Under the pieces are notes generated by a model that ran no database searches, had not been told where the DNA came from, and was given only the letters and a program-made list of their open reading frames with translations. The translations under genes and the position numbers were made by a program. Positions 1 through 7,976 of a stretch of 18,957 nucleotides of DNA are shown piece by piece. The DNA is taken from the NCBI GenBank assembly GCA_964448645.1, contig CAYUZY010000027.1, positions 1-18,957 of the forward strand, in the 5' to 3' direction. This stretch comes from GCA-2719315 sp964448645 (GTDB lineage: Bacteria > Bacteroidota > Bacteroidia > Flavobacteriales > Flavobacteriaceae). Position 1 is the first letter of the stretch; the number at the start of each line of letters is the position of its first letter.

Positions 1-614
1 CTTTAGTTGGATATACTAATGTTGGAAAATCTACACTTATGAATTCAATTGCTAAAACTAAAGTTTTTGCAGAAAATAAACTTTTTGCAACACTTGACAC
101 AACAGTTAGAAAGGTTGTAATTGGAAATTTGCCCTTTCTATTAAGTGATACGGTTGGATTTATAAGAAAGCTTCCGACTCAATTAATAGAATCATTTAAA
201 AGTACTTTAGATGAAGTTCAAGAATCTGATTTGCTACTTCATGTGGTTGATATTTCTCATAAAAATTTTGAGCATCATATAGAAGCGGTTAATCAAATTT
301 TAGAAGAGTTAAAAAGTCTAAATAAACCTGTTTTAATGATCTTTAATAAAATTGATGAATATAACCCTGAACCATGGGATGATTCTGATTTGATTTTAAA
401 AAAAGAATTTAAACATCAAACTTTATCGGAACTTAAAAAAACATGGATGAATAAATCTAAAAATTTTTCAATTTTTATTTCTGCTTTAAAAAAAGAAAAT
501 TTAGATTTTTTTAGAAAAAAAGTATATGAGGAAGTTAGAAAAATACATATTACCAGATTTCCATATAATAATTTTCTTTATCCTGAAAATTTGGCAGATA
601 AAAAAAACGCTTAA
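1..614 (+). CDS. hflX: GTPase HflX, C-terminal part (5' end outside window)
   Basis: HflX is a GTP-binding protein that associates with the large ribosomal subunit and helps split or rescue stalled ribosomes. The frame is open from base 3, upstream of the first ATG at 39, so this is a 5'-truncated gene and not a short protein starting at 39. The first visible residues are the G1 P-loop (GYTNVGKST). They are followed by the HflX-type switch I segment (TLDTTVR), G3 (DTVGF), G4 (NKID) and a G5-like SALK. The N-terminal HflX-specific domain lies outside the window. The C-terminal tail (HITRFPYN...) is also typical of flavobacterial HflX. The gene ends 2 nt before the stop of the convergent SDR gene. 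Identity is firm from the GTPase motifs plus the HflX-specific switch region; Era and Obg have different switch sequences. Confidence 0.95.
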   Translation, partial: LVGYTNVGKSTLMNSIAKTKVFAENKLFATLDTTVRKVVIGNLPFLLSDTVGFIRKLPTQLIESFKSTLDEVQESDLLLHVVDISHKNFEHHIEAVNQILEELKSLNKPVLMIFNKIDEYNPEPWDDSDLILKKEFKHQTLSELKKTWMNKSKNFSIFISALKKENLDFFRKKVYEEVRKIHITRFPYNNFLYPENLADKKNA

Positions 615-616
615 TA

Positions 617-1369
617 TTATTTATTTCTAATATTCACATAAGCATTAGCTTGATGTGAAGGTAATAATACCATGTCAGAAATTGTAACATGACTAGGGGT
701 ATTTGCAATGTAGATAATTGATTTTGCAACATCCTCTGGAGTTAAAGGTTTTAGACCAGAATAAACTTTTTTTGCACGACTATTATCTCCTTTAAAGCGA
801 ACTAAAGACAATTCCGTTTCGACAAGACCAGGGTTTATGGCACTAACTTTAATTCCAAATTTTAACAAATCAACTCTTAAACCTTGAGTAAAAGCATCAA
901 CAGCAAATTTACTAGAGCAGTAAACACTTCCTTTTGGATAAACTTCTTTTCCTGCTATTGACCCAACATTTATTATATGTCCAGATTTATTTTTTACCAT
1001 AAATGGAATTATGGCTTTAGTAACATACATTAAACCTTTAACATTAGAATCTATCATTGCATCCCAATCATCAATGTTAGCCTCATCTACGGAATCAAAT
1101 CCATGGGCATTACCAGCATTATTTACTAGTATATCAATCTTTTTGAATTTTAAAGGCAGATTATCTATAGAATCTTTTACTTTTATTTTATCTCTAACAT
1201 CGAATTGAAGAGTTGTATTAGAAACTTTGACTTCTTTGGAAAGCTTTTTAAGCTTTTCTTCTCTCCTTCCACATAAAATTAAATTTGCTCCTAGTTTTGA
1301 AAAAGCTATAGCCGTAGCATATCCAATCCCACTAGTTGCACCTGTAATGAGTATAGTTTTATTTTTCAT
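617..1369 (-). CDS. SDR-family NAD(P)-dependent oxidoreductase (YdfG-like)
   Basis: A 250-residue classical short-chain dehydrogenase/reductase, a usual length for the family. Visible motifs are the cofactor loop TGATSGIG (residues 9-16), GRR at 34-36 (basic residues after beta-2 that suggest NADP(H)), NNAG (83-86), Asn109, and the catalytic Ser137, Tyr150 and Lys154 (YCSSK). NPG at 179-181 follows beta-6. The overall pattern resembles the YdfG/3-hydroxy-acid dehydrogenase group (COG4221), which acts on serine, allothreonine and small 3-hydroxy acids; the substrate here is an inference. No signal peptide or membrane segment is seen, so it should be cytosolic. It lies 11 nt downstream of the aldo/keto reductase gene on the same strand, so the two are probably co-transcribed. 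Its last codons carry a hairpin (633-659). Confidence 0.9.
   Translation of the reverse strand: MKNKTILITGATSGIGYATAIAFSKLGANLILCGRREEKLKKLSKEVKVSNTTLQFDVRDKIKVKDSIDNLPLKFKKIDILVNNAGNAHGFDSVDEANIDDWDAMIDSNVKGLMYVTKAIIPFMVKNKSGHIINVGSIAGKEVYPKGSVYCSSKFAVDAFTQGLRVDLLKFGIKVSAINPGLVETELSLVRFKGDNSRAKKVYSGLKPLTPEDVAKSIIYIANTPSHVTISDMVLLPSHQANAYVNIRNK
633..659. other. Hairpin between convergent hflX and SDR genes
   Basis: Arms TTCACAT/ATGTGAA (7 bp) and AAGC/GCTT (4 bp) stack into an 11-bp stem with one bulged G at 652 and a 4-nt loop (644-647). On the plus strand it starts 18 nt after the hflX stop. On the minus strand it lies in the final codons of the SDR gene. Neither side has a T-run directly after it, so it is not a classic intrinsic terminator. 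It could stabilise the 3' end of hflX mRNA. Confidence 0.4.
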
Positions 1370-1380
1370 TTTTTATGAAT

Positions 1381-2214
1381 TTAAGGGACTCTTTTACCAT
1401 CACTTGCTTTTAAAATTAAAAACCAATCTTCAATTTCAAGATTAATTTTAATTGCTTTAACAGCTAGTTCTAACCTTTTGTTATTAGTTGTACCTACTAT
1501 TGGGTAAATATTAGAAGGATGTTTTAGGATCCATGCAAGTAAAAGCTGATCATAAGAACAGTTGTATTTTTCAGATAACTCATTGAACAAAGTAGCTATT
1601 CTCTTATGTTTTTCATTTTTTTCTTTGAAAAAGGAACCTAGAGGAGACCATGCCATTACTCCAATATTATTATCTTGGAGATAATCTAAACTACCATCAA
1701 TCATTGAATGATTATGAGTTAATGAAAATTCAATTTGATTCCATAAAACTTTTGTTTGTTTTGAAATTAATTTTATCTGAGAATTTGTAAAATTTGAAAC
1801 TCCAAATGATTTTATCTTACCTTCTTCTTTTAATTTATTTATTTCGTCAGAAATTTCGTCTACTTTCATTAATGGACTAGGTCTATGTAGAAGAAGAATA
1901 TCTAAATAATCAGTTTTTAAATTTTTTAATGAATTTTCAACGCTGAATCTAATATGCTTTTTAGAATAATCGTAATATTTTACTTTTAGAGGTCTATTTT
2001 CAGAAGGATATTGTATTCCACATTTAGATATTAGATATATTGATTCTCTATTAATTTCCGATAATGAAAGGGCTGTACCGAATGTTTTTTCAGTTGTATA
2101 GCCTCCATATATATCTGCATGATCAAAGGTGTTTATTCCTAGAGAAACTGATTTTTCAATTAATTCAGTCATTAATTTTACCGAGAGATCTTTACCCCAA
2201 ACTCCCCAATTCAT
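1381..2214 (-). CDS. Aldo/keto reductase, YdhF-like (start uncertain)
   Basis: A cytosolic NADPH-dependent aldo/keto reductase close to E. coli YdhF (COG4989); the physiological substrate is unknown. In the 277-residue version starting at the ATG at 2214, the catalytic tetrad is Asp31 and Tyr36 in DHADIYGGY (the YdhF hallmark), Lys64 in SKCG and His110 in LLLHRP. GVSNFT (138-143) and the C-terminal cofactor-binding part (IVGTT, 239-243) are also present. This ATG falls inside the first conserved strand. The codons just upstream are in frame and read I-S-K-I-I-S-G-T before the Met, which is what the family normally has there. That frame runs only 12 codons back, to a TAA at 2251-2253, and contains no ATG, GTG or TTG. 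So either a rare start (ATT at 2236-2238 or CTG at 2245-2247) is used, or there is a sequence error, or the protein is N-terminally trimmed. It is probably co-transcribed with the SDR gene 11 nt downstream. Confidence 0.88.
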   Translation of the reverse strand: MNWGVWGKDLSVKLMTELIEKSVSLGINTFDHADIYGGYTTEKTFGTALSLSEINRESIYLISKCGIQYPSENRPLKVKYYDYSKKHIRFSVENSLKNLKTDYLDILLLHRPSPLMKVDEISDEINKLKEEGKIKSFGVSNFTNSQIKLISKQTKVLWNQIEFSLTHNHSMIDGSLDYLQDNNIGVMAWSPLGSFFKEKNEKHKRIATLFNELSEKYNCSYDQLLLAWILKHPSNIYPIVGTTNNKRLELAVKAIKINLEIEDWFLILKASDGKRVP

Positions 2215-2347
2215 AGTTCCTGAAATAATTTTAGAAATATTATTCAGATTTTATTGCCAATTTATTTCTAAAATAACAACAATTATAGGTTATAAAAAAA
2301 CCGCCACTTTGATTTTTTAACCAATTATTAACAATAATAAATATAAA

Positions 2348-2355
2348 TATTTTTG
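2348..2355 (+). promoter_or_regulatory. Putative -7 element (TATTTTTG) for the bat operon
   Basis: An exact match to the Bacteroidota -7 consensus TAnnTTTG, 35 nt upstream of the moxR ATG. It would put the transcript start near 2360. No TTG at the usual -33 spacing is seen; the nearest TTTG (2308-2311) is too far away. Such octamers occur by chance in AT-rich DNA, so position is the main support. Confidence 0.4.
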
Positions 2356-2390
2356 AAATTTGCATTCCTGAAATCAAAAAAATTAATGTT

Positions 2391-3395
2391 ATGAATAATA
2401 AATCTGATGGAGTTGATATTAAAGCAATAAATAAAAAAATAGAATCGGAAAGTGCTTTTGTAGATATTTTAAAATTGGAAATCAATAAAGTTATAGTTGG
2501 ACAAAATAATATGGTAGAAAGATTAATGATAGGTTTATTAGGTCAGGGGCATATACTTCTTGAAGGGGTTCCTGGTTTGGCAAAAACTTTGGCTATCAAT
2601 ACTCTTAGTCAGTCCGTTAAGGGAAGTTTTAGTAGAATTCAATTTACACCGGATTTGCTTCCTGCAGATGTTATAGGAACAATGATATATAATATTAAAG
2701 AAAATGATTTTTCTATTAAAAAGGGTCCAGTTTTTGCAAATTTTGTTTTAGCAGATGAAATAAATAGATCTCCTGCAAAAGTTCAATCAGCTCTTTTAGA
2801 AGCTATGCAAGAAAAGCAAGTTACTATAGGAGATACTTCTTTTAAATTACAAGCTCCTTTTTTGGTAATGGCAACCCAAAACCCTGTAGAACAAGAGGGA
2901 ACTTATCCTTTGCCTGAAGCTCAAGTTGATAGATTCATGCTTAAGACTATAATTGATTACCCTAAAATAGATGAAGAGCAAAATATTGTTAGAAATAATC
3001 TTAACAATAAGAAACCTCAAATAAAACCTGTTGTTTCTATAAAGCAAATTTTATCTGCTCAACAAATAGTTAGAGAGGTTTACATGGATGAAAAAATAGA
3101 AAAGTATATTCTTGATTTAGTTTTTGCTACAAGATTTCCTGAAAATTACAAATTAGAAAAAATTAAACCTCTTATTAGTTTTGGAGCATCACCAAGAGGG
3201 AGTATAAATCTTGCTGTTGCTTCAAAGTGCTATGCTTTTATGAAGCATAGAGGATATGTTATTCCAGAAGATGTTAGAGCTGTTATATATGATGTTTTAA
3301 GACATAGAATAGGTTTGACTTATGAAGCAGAAGCAGAAAATACTTCAACTGAAGATTTAATTTCTCAAATAATAAACGAAGTAGAAGTACCTTAA
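2391..3395 (+). CDS. moxR: MoxR-family AAA+ ATPase, first gene of the bat operon
   Basis: A 334-residue cytosolic AAA+ ATPase of the MoxR type. These proteins act as chaperone-like motors working with VWA-domain partners, often in activation or metal loading of those partners. Visible features are Walker A GVPGLAKT (residues 59-66), Walker B LADEI (120-124), sensor 1 in ATQNP (161-165), the DRF motif (180-182) and sensor 2 GASPRG (265-270). The length fits the family. It opens a plus-strand run of eight genes, followed by a DUF58 gene after 35 nt. That is the standard MoxR-DUF58-VWA arrangement of Bacteroidota. The start at 2391 is the first ATG of the frame and leaves about 30 residues before the first AAA+ helix, as in relatives. 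The ATPase family is certain; the client is not known from sequence. Confidence 0.95.
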   Translation: MNNKSDGVDIKAINKKIESESAFVDILKLEINKVIVGQNNMVERLMIGLLGQGHILLEGVPGLAKTLAINTLSQSVKGSFSRIQFTPDLLPADVIGTMIYNIKENDFSIKKGPVFANFVLADEINRSPAKVQSALLEAMQEKQVTIGDTSFKLQAPFLVMATQNPVEQEGTYPLPEAQVDRFMLKTIIDYPKIDEEQNIVRNNLNNKKPQIKPVVSIKQILSAQQIVREVYMDEKIEKYILDLVFATRFPENYKLEKIKPLISFGASPRGSINLAVASKCYAFMKHRGYVIPEDVRAVIYDVLRHRIGLTYEAEAENTSTEDLISQIINEVEVP

Positions 3396-3430
3396 TTATA
3401 AATCACTTTTTTTAAAATTTAAAATTTATA

Positions 3431-4297
3431 ATGGACACGAAAGAGCTTTTAAAAAAAGTACGTAAAATAGAGATAAAAACAAGGAGATTAAGTGATAATT
3501 TTTTTGGAGGTGAATATCAAAGTACATTTAAAGGAAGAGGAATGACCTTTAGTGAAGTTCGTCAATATCAGTATGGTGATGATGTAAGGTCTATAGATTG
3601 GAATGTAACTGCTAGATATAATGAACCATTTGTAAAAGTTTTTGAAGAGGAAAGAGAGTTAACTTTAATGTTATTAGTCGATGTAAGTGGTTCAGAGTTT
3701 TTTGGGACTAAGGCTCAACTTAAAAAAGAAGTTATAACTGAGATTTCAGCAACTTTAGCATTTTCAGCACTTCAAAATAATGATAAAGTAGGACTTTTAT
3801 TATTTTCAAATCAAGTTGAACTATATATTCCTCCTAAGAAAGGAAAATCACATATTTTAAGAATAATTAGAGAGTTATTAGAGTTTAGCCCTGTTAATAA
3901 ACTTACAAATATTAATATTTCTCTAGAATTTTTATCTGGAATACTTAAAAAGAAATCAATTGTATTTCTTCTTTCGGACTTTATGGATTATAAATATGAA
4001 AAAACTTTAAGTATAATGGCTAAGAAACATGATCTTACAGGAATTAGAGTTTTTGATCCAAAAGATGAATCAATCCCTAATTTAGGACTTATTCAAATTA
4101 ATGATTCTGAAACAGGAGAATTTAAATGGATTAATACACAATCTTCATCAGTAAGAAAAGCATATTCCGATTTTTTTTATAAAAATGTTTCTTTTTTTGA
4201 AAATGTTTTTAAAAAAAATGGAGCAGGTATTCTTTCATGTAGGGTAGATGAAAGTTATGTGATAAAGTTGCTAAATTTTTTTAATTCAAGAGGTTGA
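3431..4297 (+). CDS. DUF58 domain protein of the bat operon
   Basis: A 288-residue DUF58 protein with no signal peptide or obvious membrane segment. It has the family signature at about residues 35-62 (GRGMTFSEVRQY, then GDDVRSIDWNVTAR), followed by a VWA-like fold. The MIDAS motif looks intact: Asp84-x-Ser86-x-Ser88 (DVSGS), with an Asp183 region (LLSDF) further on. DUF58 proteins are the usual partners of MoxR ATPases and are thought to be one of their targets or adaptors. It lies 35 nt after moxR and 3 nt before the next gene, so it is within the operon. Unlike BatA and BatB it lacks flanking transmembrane helices, so it probably sits on the cytoplasmic side. The biochemical role is not established; the family call is secure. 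Confidence 0.93.
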   Translation: MDTKELLKKVRKIEIKTRRLSDNFFGGEYQSTFKGRGMTFSEVRQYQYGDDVRSIDWNVTARYNEPFVKVFEEERELTLMLLVDVSGSEFFGTKAQLKKEVITEISATLAFSALQNNDKVGLLLFSNQVELYIPPKKGKSHILRIIRELLEFSPVNKLTNINISLEFLSGILKKKSIVFLLSDFMDYKYEKTLSIMAKKHDLTGIRVFDPKDESIPNLGLIQINDSETGEFKWINTQSSSVRKAYSDFFYKNVSFFENVFKKNGAGILSCRVDESYVIKLLNFFNSRG

Positions 4298-4300
4298 TTT

Positions 4301-5920
4301 ATGAATAAAATAGTGTCTTTTTTCTTTGGTTTTTTTCTTTTTTTCTTAATTTCAGCTCAAGAAGAGAATAAGTTAACTGTAACAGTTGATACCACAAACA
4401 TAAAGATAGGTGAACAGTTAAATTATAATATTGAATTAATTACAGATACTGTTAATTCTGTTGAATTTGAAAAAAAACCATTTTTTTCACCTTTTGAAAT
4501 TATAGATGAAAAGGAAATAGAGACTATAAGGGTAAAATCAAAAAATAAATTCAAAAAAAAATATTCTTTAATTCAATTTGATTCAGGTTCTTTTATAATT
4601 CCAAAGCAAAAAGTAATAATAAATAATAAAATTAAATTTTCTGATTCTATTCCCGTATATGTTGCAAATGTCAAAGTTGACACTTTAAAACAAAAACTTT
4701 ATGACATTAAACCATTAGCTTATGTTAAAAAAAATTATGAAAAATTAATTAAGAGAATATTATTTGGGAGTATTATTCTTTTAATTATTAGTGGAATTTT
4801 ATTCACGTATTTTTATAAAAAAAGGAGAAAGAAACTACTTGAAAAAGAGATTCTTCCATTTGATCGAGCTATAAATGAATTGAAATTATTAGAGGAAGAA
4901 AAACCTAAACTTCAAACTGAATTTAAAGATTTTTATTCTAAACTAACAGATATTGTTAGAAGGTATATAGAAGATGAAGTTAAATTAGATGCTCTTGAAA
5001 GCACATCTCAAGAATTAATTTTAAAGTTGGAAAAACTTATTGATAAAGGAAATTTAGATCTTGAAAAAGAAACTGTAAAAAATTTAAAAAAGGTTCTTGA
5101 AAATGCAGATTTAGTAAAATTTGCAAAATTAACTCCTGAAACAAATGTTGCAACTAATGATTGCAAGGTAGTTGAAGTAGTAGTTTTAAAAACAAAAGAG
5201 GCCCTTCCTGAACCTACTGAAGAAGAGTTGTTGAAAAAGCAAGAATATTTAGAATTTTTAGCAAAGAAAAGAAGAAAAGAAAAAACTATATGGGGTCTTT
5301 CATTAACATTAATAATATCAATAATTACTTTATTATCATCAATAGCGATATATGGTTATTATCCTGTTATTGATACTTTAACAGGATATCCTACTAAAAA
5401 ACTCTATAGTTCAAAATGGTTTAAAAGTCAATATGGTGTGCCCCCTGTAATTATTGAAACACCTGAAGTTTTAGTTAGGAAAGAGAGTAAAGATAAAATT
5501 CAAATTTTTGAATACGGAGATTTTTCTAAATCTATTTATATTTCTTTAGAATTTGATTTTTCTAAAAACTCTATTAAAACGAATAATAGTTCGTCTGAAG
5601 ATTCTAATGAAAATCAAAAAGGACAAAAGTATATTGATAATATTATATCAAATTTTGAATTAAAAGGAGCAGTTAACATTCTTATAAAAAACGAAAAGAT
5701 TACATTAAAATCAGGTTCTTCAGCAGATAAGATTTTCGGAACTTTTGATTATCCAAAAAGTAACGGATCTAATATGGTTAGATGTAATTTTACGAATTTA
5801 ATTTTAATTTATGAAAATGGAACAATTAATTTAAGAATTGTATATAAAAAAGAAGATAGATATGGTTCTTTGATTGAAGATAAAATAATTAATAGTATTG
5901 AGCTTATTAAAGAATTATAA
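4301..5920 (+). CDS. Bat-operon membrane protein 'ORF3', BatD-like architecture
   Basis: A 539-residue protein in the position of the transmembrane ORF between DUF58 and batA in Bacteroidota bat operons. Residues 1-20 form a signal peptide (ending ISAQ). Residues 25-140 are a predicted periplasmic beta-rich domain (signature TVDTTNIKIGEQ). TM1 spans about 153-171 and is followed by a basic cluster KKRRKK. A charged helical cytoplasmic domain covers 180-328, TM2 about 331-353, and a periplasmic C-terminal domain 354-539. The segment at 207-298 (FYSKL...RRYIEDE... then VLENADLVKFAK) resembles the cytoplasmic tail of BatD in this operon. I infer that ORF3 and BatD are related membrane subunits. 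The C-terminal domain after TM2 is not recognised. The gene begins 3 nt after the DUF58 stop and ends 5 nt before batA, which suggests coupled translation. Confidence 0.82.
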   Translation: MNKIVSFFFGFFLFFLISAQEENKLTVTVDTTNIKIGEQLNYNIELITDTVNSVEFEKKPFFSPFEIIDEKEIETIRVKSKNKFKKKYSLIQFDSGSFIIPKQKVIINNKIKFSDSIPVYVANVKVDTLKQKLYDIKPLAYVKKNYEKLIKRILFGSIILLIISGILFTYFYKKRRKKLLEKEILPFDRAINELKLLEEEKPKLQTEFKDFYSKLTDIVRRYIEDEVKLDALESTSQELILKLEKLIDKGNLDLEKETVKNLKKVLENADLVKFAKLTPETNVATNDCKVVEVVVLKTKEALPEPTEEELLKKQEYLEFLAKKRRKEKTIWGLSLTLIISIITLLSSIAIYGYYPVIDTLTGYPTKKLYSSKWFKSQYGVPPVIIETPEVLVRKESKDKIQIFEYGDFSKSIYISLEFDFSKNSIKTNNSSSEDSNENQKGQKYIDNIISNFELKGAVNILIKNEKITLKSGSSADKIFGTFDYPKSNGSNMVRCNFTNLILIYENGTINLRIVYKKEDRYGSLIEDKIINSIELIKEL

Positions 5921-5925
5921 AAGAA

Positions 5926-6930
5926 ATGTTTAAAGAAATTGATTTAGCTAATCCAGAATATTTATGGTTTCTTATATTGATTCCAGTGTTTATTTTATGG
6001 GAGTATAGTTCAAGATTTAATAAATATCCTAATTTAAAACTATCCTCATTAAAAGGTTTTAAAAGTGAAAAATCATTTTTAGCAAAGTTTAGACCACTTA
6101 TTTTTATACTGAGAGTTTTTGCCATTACGTTAATCATAATTGCATTATCAAGACCTCAAATTGTTCAAGTTTCAACAAAAACTAAAACAAATAGAGGAAT
6201 TGATATAGTAATGGCAATAGACGTTTCTTCAAGTATGTTAGCTCAAGATTTAAAACCTAATAGATTAGTAGCATTAAAAAGAGTTGCTTCAGAATTTATT
6301 GATGATAGATTATCCGATAGAATTGGCCTTGTAGTTTATGCTGGTGAAAGCTATACTAAGACACCTATAACTAATGATAAATCAATTATAAAGTTGGCAT
6401 TGCAGGATATTAAGTATGAGAATTTAATTGAAGATGGAACTGCAATTGGAATGGGTCTCGCTACATCTGTTAATAGATTAAAAGATAGTAAAGCTAAAAG
6501 TAAAATAATAATATTACTAACTGATGGAGTTAACAATTCAGGATTTATTGATCCTAAAATTGCTACAGAATTAGCAGTTGAATATGGAATAAAAACTTAT
6601 ACTATAGGACTTGGTAGTAATGGAAATGCTCGTGCCCCAGTTGGTATTTTACCTAATGGAAGTTTTAAATATGGTATAACTAAAGTTGAAATTGATGAGG
6701 ATCTTTTAAAAGAAATTTCAAAATCAACTGGAGGTATATATTTCAGAGCTACTAATAATAAAAAACTTGAGGAAATTTATTCTGAAATCAATAAGTTGGA
6801 AAAAACAGAAATTGAAGAATTTAAATATTATAATTATCAAGAAAAGTACAGAAACCTAGTTTTAATATCAATACTATTATTATTTATTGAGTGGGTTTTT
6901 AAAAATACATTATTTAAAAGTTTTATATAA
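5926..6930 (+). CDS. batA: BatA, VWA-domain membrane protein
   Basis: A 334-residue inner-membrane protein with a VWA domain facing the periplasm by analogy with the family. Membrane segments are at about 11-25, 56-76 and 310-326. The VWA domain (about 90-290) has a complete MIDAS: Asp99-x-Ser101-x-Ser103 (DVSSS), Thr172 (in GTAIG) and Asp200 (LLTDG). Bat proteins were named from Bacteroides fragilis, where the locus affects aerotolerance; the molecular activity is unresolved. It lies 5 nt after ORF3 and 2 nt before batB. BatB is its closest relative in the window, with the same layout and parallel motifs (both read GVDIV- or GIDIV-like before the MIDAS and SMLA-(E/Q)D after it), which suggests an old tandem duplication. 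The start at 5926 gives a short N-terminal segment leading directly into TM1, as expected. Confidence 0.93.
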   Translation: MFKEIDLANPEYLWFLILIPVFILWEYSSRFNKYPNLKLSSLKGFKSEKSFLAKFRPLIFILRVFAITLIIIALSRPQIVQVSTKTKTNRGIDIVMAIDVSSSMLAQDLKPNRLVALKRVASEFIDDRLSDRIGLVVYAGESYTKTPITNDKSIIKLALQDIKYENLIEDGTAIGMGLATSVNRLKDSKAKSKIIILLTDGVNNSGFIDPKIATELAVEYGIKTYTIGLGSNGNARAPVGILPNGSFKYGITKVEIDEDLLKEISKSTGGIYFRATNNKKLEEIYSEINKLEKTEIEEFKYYNYQEKYRNLVLISILLLFIEWVFKNTLFKSFI

Positions 6931-6932
6931 TT

Positions 6933-7976
6933 ATGTATCAATTAGAAGAAACTTATTTTTTTATTTTATTAATTATAATTCCAATTATTTGGATTGGATT
7001 TTTTATAATATCAAAATGGAAAAAAAATAAACAAGAAAATTTTGCTTCTAATGGTTTGATGAATTATTTGAGTCCTAATAGGTCAAAATTTAAAATTAGA
7101 CTTAAACTCATTATTTTTAGTTTGTCAATTTTATTTTTGGTGTTTGCTCTTGTAAACCCAAAAATTGGAACACAATTAGAAACAGTAAAAAGAGAAGGAG
7201 TTGATATTGTTTTTACCGTTGATGTTTCTAAAAGTATGTTGGCAGAAGATGTTGCGCCTAATCGATTAGAAAAATCAAAACGCTTGGTTTCGGCTATGTT
7301 AAATGAATTAGTAAGTGATCGTGTTGGAATAGTAGCATACGCAGCTCAAGCTATTCCTCAATTACCTATAACGACTGATTATGCATCTGCAAGAATGTTT
7401 TTACAAGCTTTAAATACAGAAATGCTTTCTTCTCAAGGAACAGCTTTAGAGAGTGCTATTGATTTAGCAACAACTTTTTTTAATGACGAAGATCAAACAA
7501 ATAGATTAATATTTTTGATATCTGATGGCGAGGACCATTATGAAAATAGTTATGAATCAGCTAAAAAAGCTTCAGAGTCCGGCATTAAAATATTTACTTT
7601 TGGAATAGGTTCAGAAAAAGGAGCACCTATTCCAATAAAAAAAAATGGAGTAATAGAATCTTATAAAAAAGATATAGAAGGGGAGGTTGTAATAACTAAA
7701 AAAAACTCAGAAGTTTTAATTAAAATAGCTGAAGCTACTGGAGGTTTATATCAAGAAGGGAATAACACTAATATTGTTGTAAAATTTGTGACGGAAATAC
7801 TTAAAGATATGGATAAAAAGGAGTTTGAAGCAAAGAAATTTGTTAGCTATAAAGATAGATTTCAATCATTTTTGATTGGAGCTTTATTTTTTCTTATAAT
7901 CGACTTATTTTTGTTTGAGACAAAAACAAAGTGGTTGCAAAAATTAAATTTATTTAATGAGAATAATAATGTTTAA
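6933..7976 (+). CDS. batB: BatB, VWA-domain membrane protein
   Basis: A 347-residue paralogue of BatA. It has membrane segments at about 9-27, 57-75 and a C-terminal one near 312-328. Its VWA domain has an intact MIDAS: Asp97-x-Ser99-x-Ser101 (DVSKS), Thr170 (GTALE) and Asp198 (ISDGEDH). The ISDGEDH form and the lysine-containing DVSKS motif distinguish it from BatA. It presumably forms a complex with BatA and the TPR proteins, held at the membrane and acted on by MoxR; this is inferred from the operon. The gene starts 2 nt after batA stops. Its 3' end overlaps the start of batC by 8 or 20 nt depending on which batC start is used. No truncation or frameshift is seen. Confidence 0.93.
   Translation: MYQLEETYFFILLIIIPIIWIGFFIISKWKKNKQENFASNGLMNYLSPNRSKFKIRLKLIIFSLSILFLVFALVNPKIGTQLETVKREGVDIVFTVDVSKSMLAEDVAPNRLEKSKRLVSAMLNELVSDRVGIVAYAAQAIPQLPITTDYASARMFLQALNTEMLSSQGTALESAIDLATTFFNDEDQTNRLIFLISDGEDHYENSYESAKKASESGIKIFTFGIGSEKGAPIPIKKNGVIESYKKDIEGEVVITKKNSEVLIKIAEATGGLYQEGNNTNIVVKFVTEILKDMDKKEFEAKKFVSYKDRFQSFLIGALFFLIIDLFLFETKTKWLQKLNLFNENNNV

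Noticed and set aside
39..614. A short protein starting at base 39
   Set aside because: The frame continues upstream to the window edge and contains the HflX P-loop, so this is the inside of a larger gene.
2240..2485. Minus-strand 81-residue ORF across the bat promoter region
   Set aside because: It overlaps the moxR start and its putative promoter, has no recognisable features, and moxR is certain on the other strand.
3396..3431. AT-only inverted repeat (TTATAAAT ... ATTTATAA) between moxR and DUF58 gene
   Set aside because: It is composed only of A and T with a long loop in very AT-rich DNA; chance is likely and no terminator shape follows.
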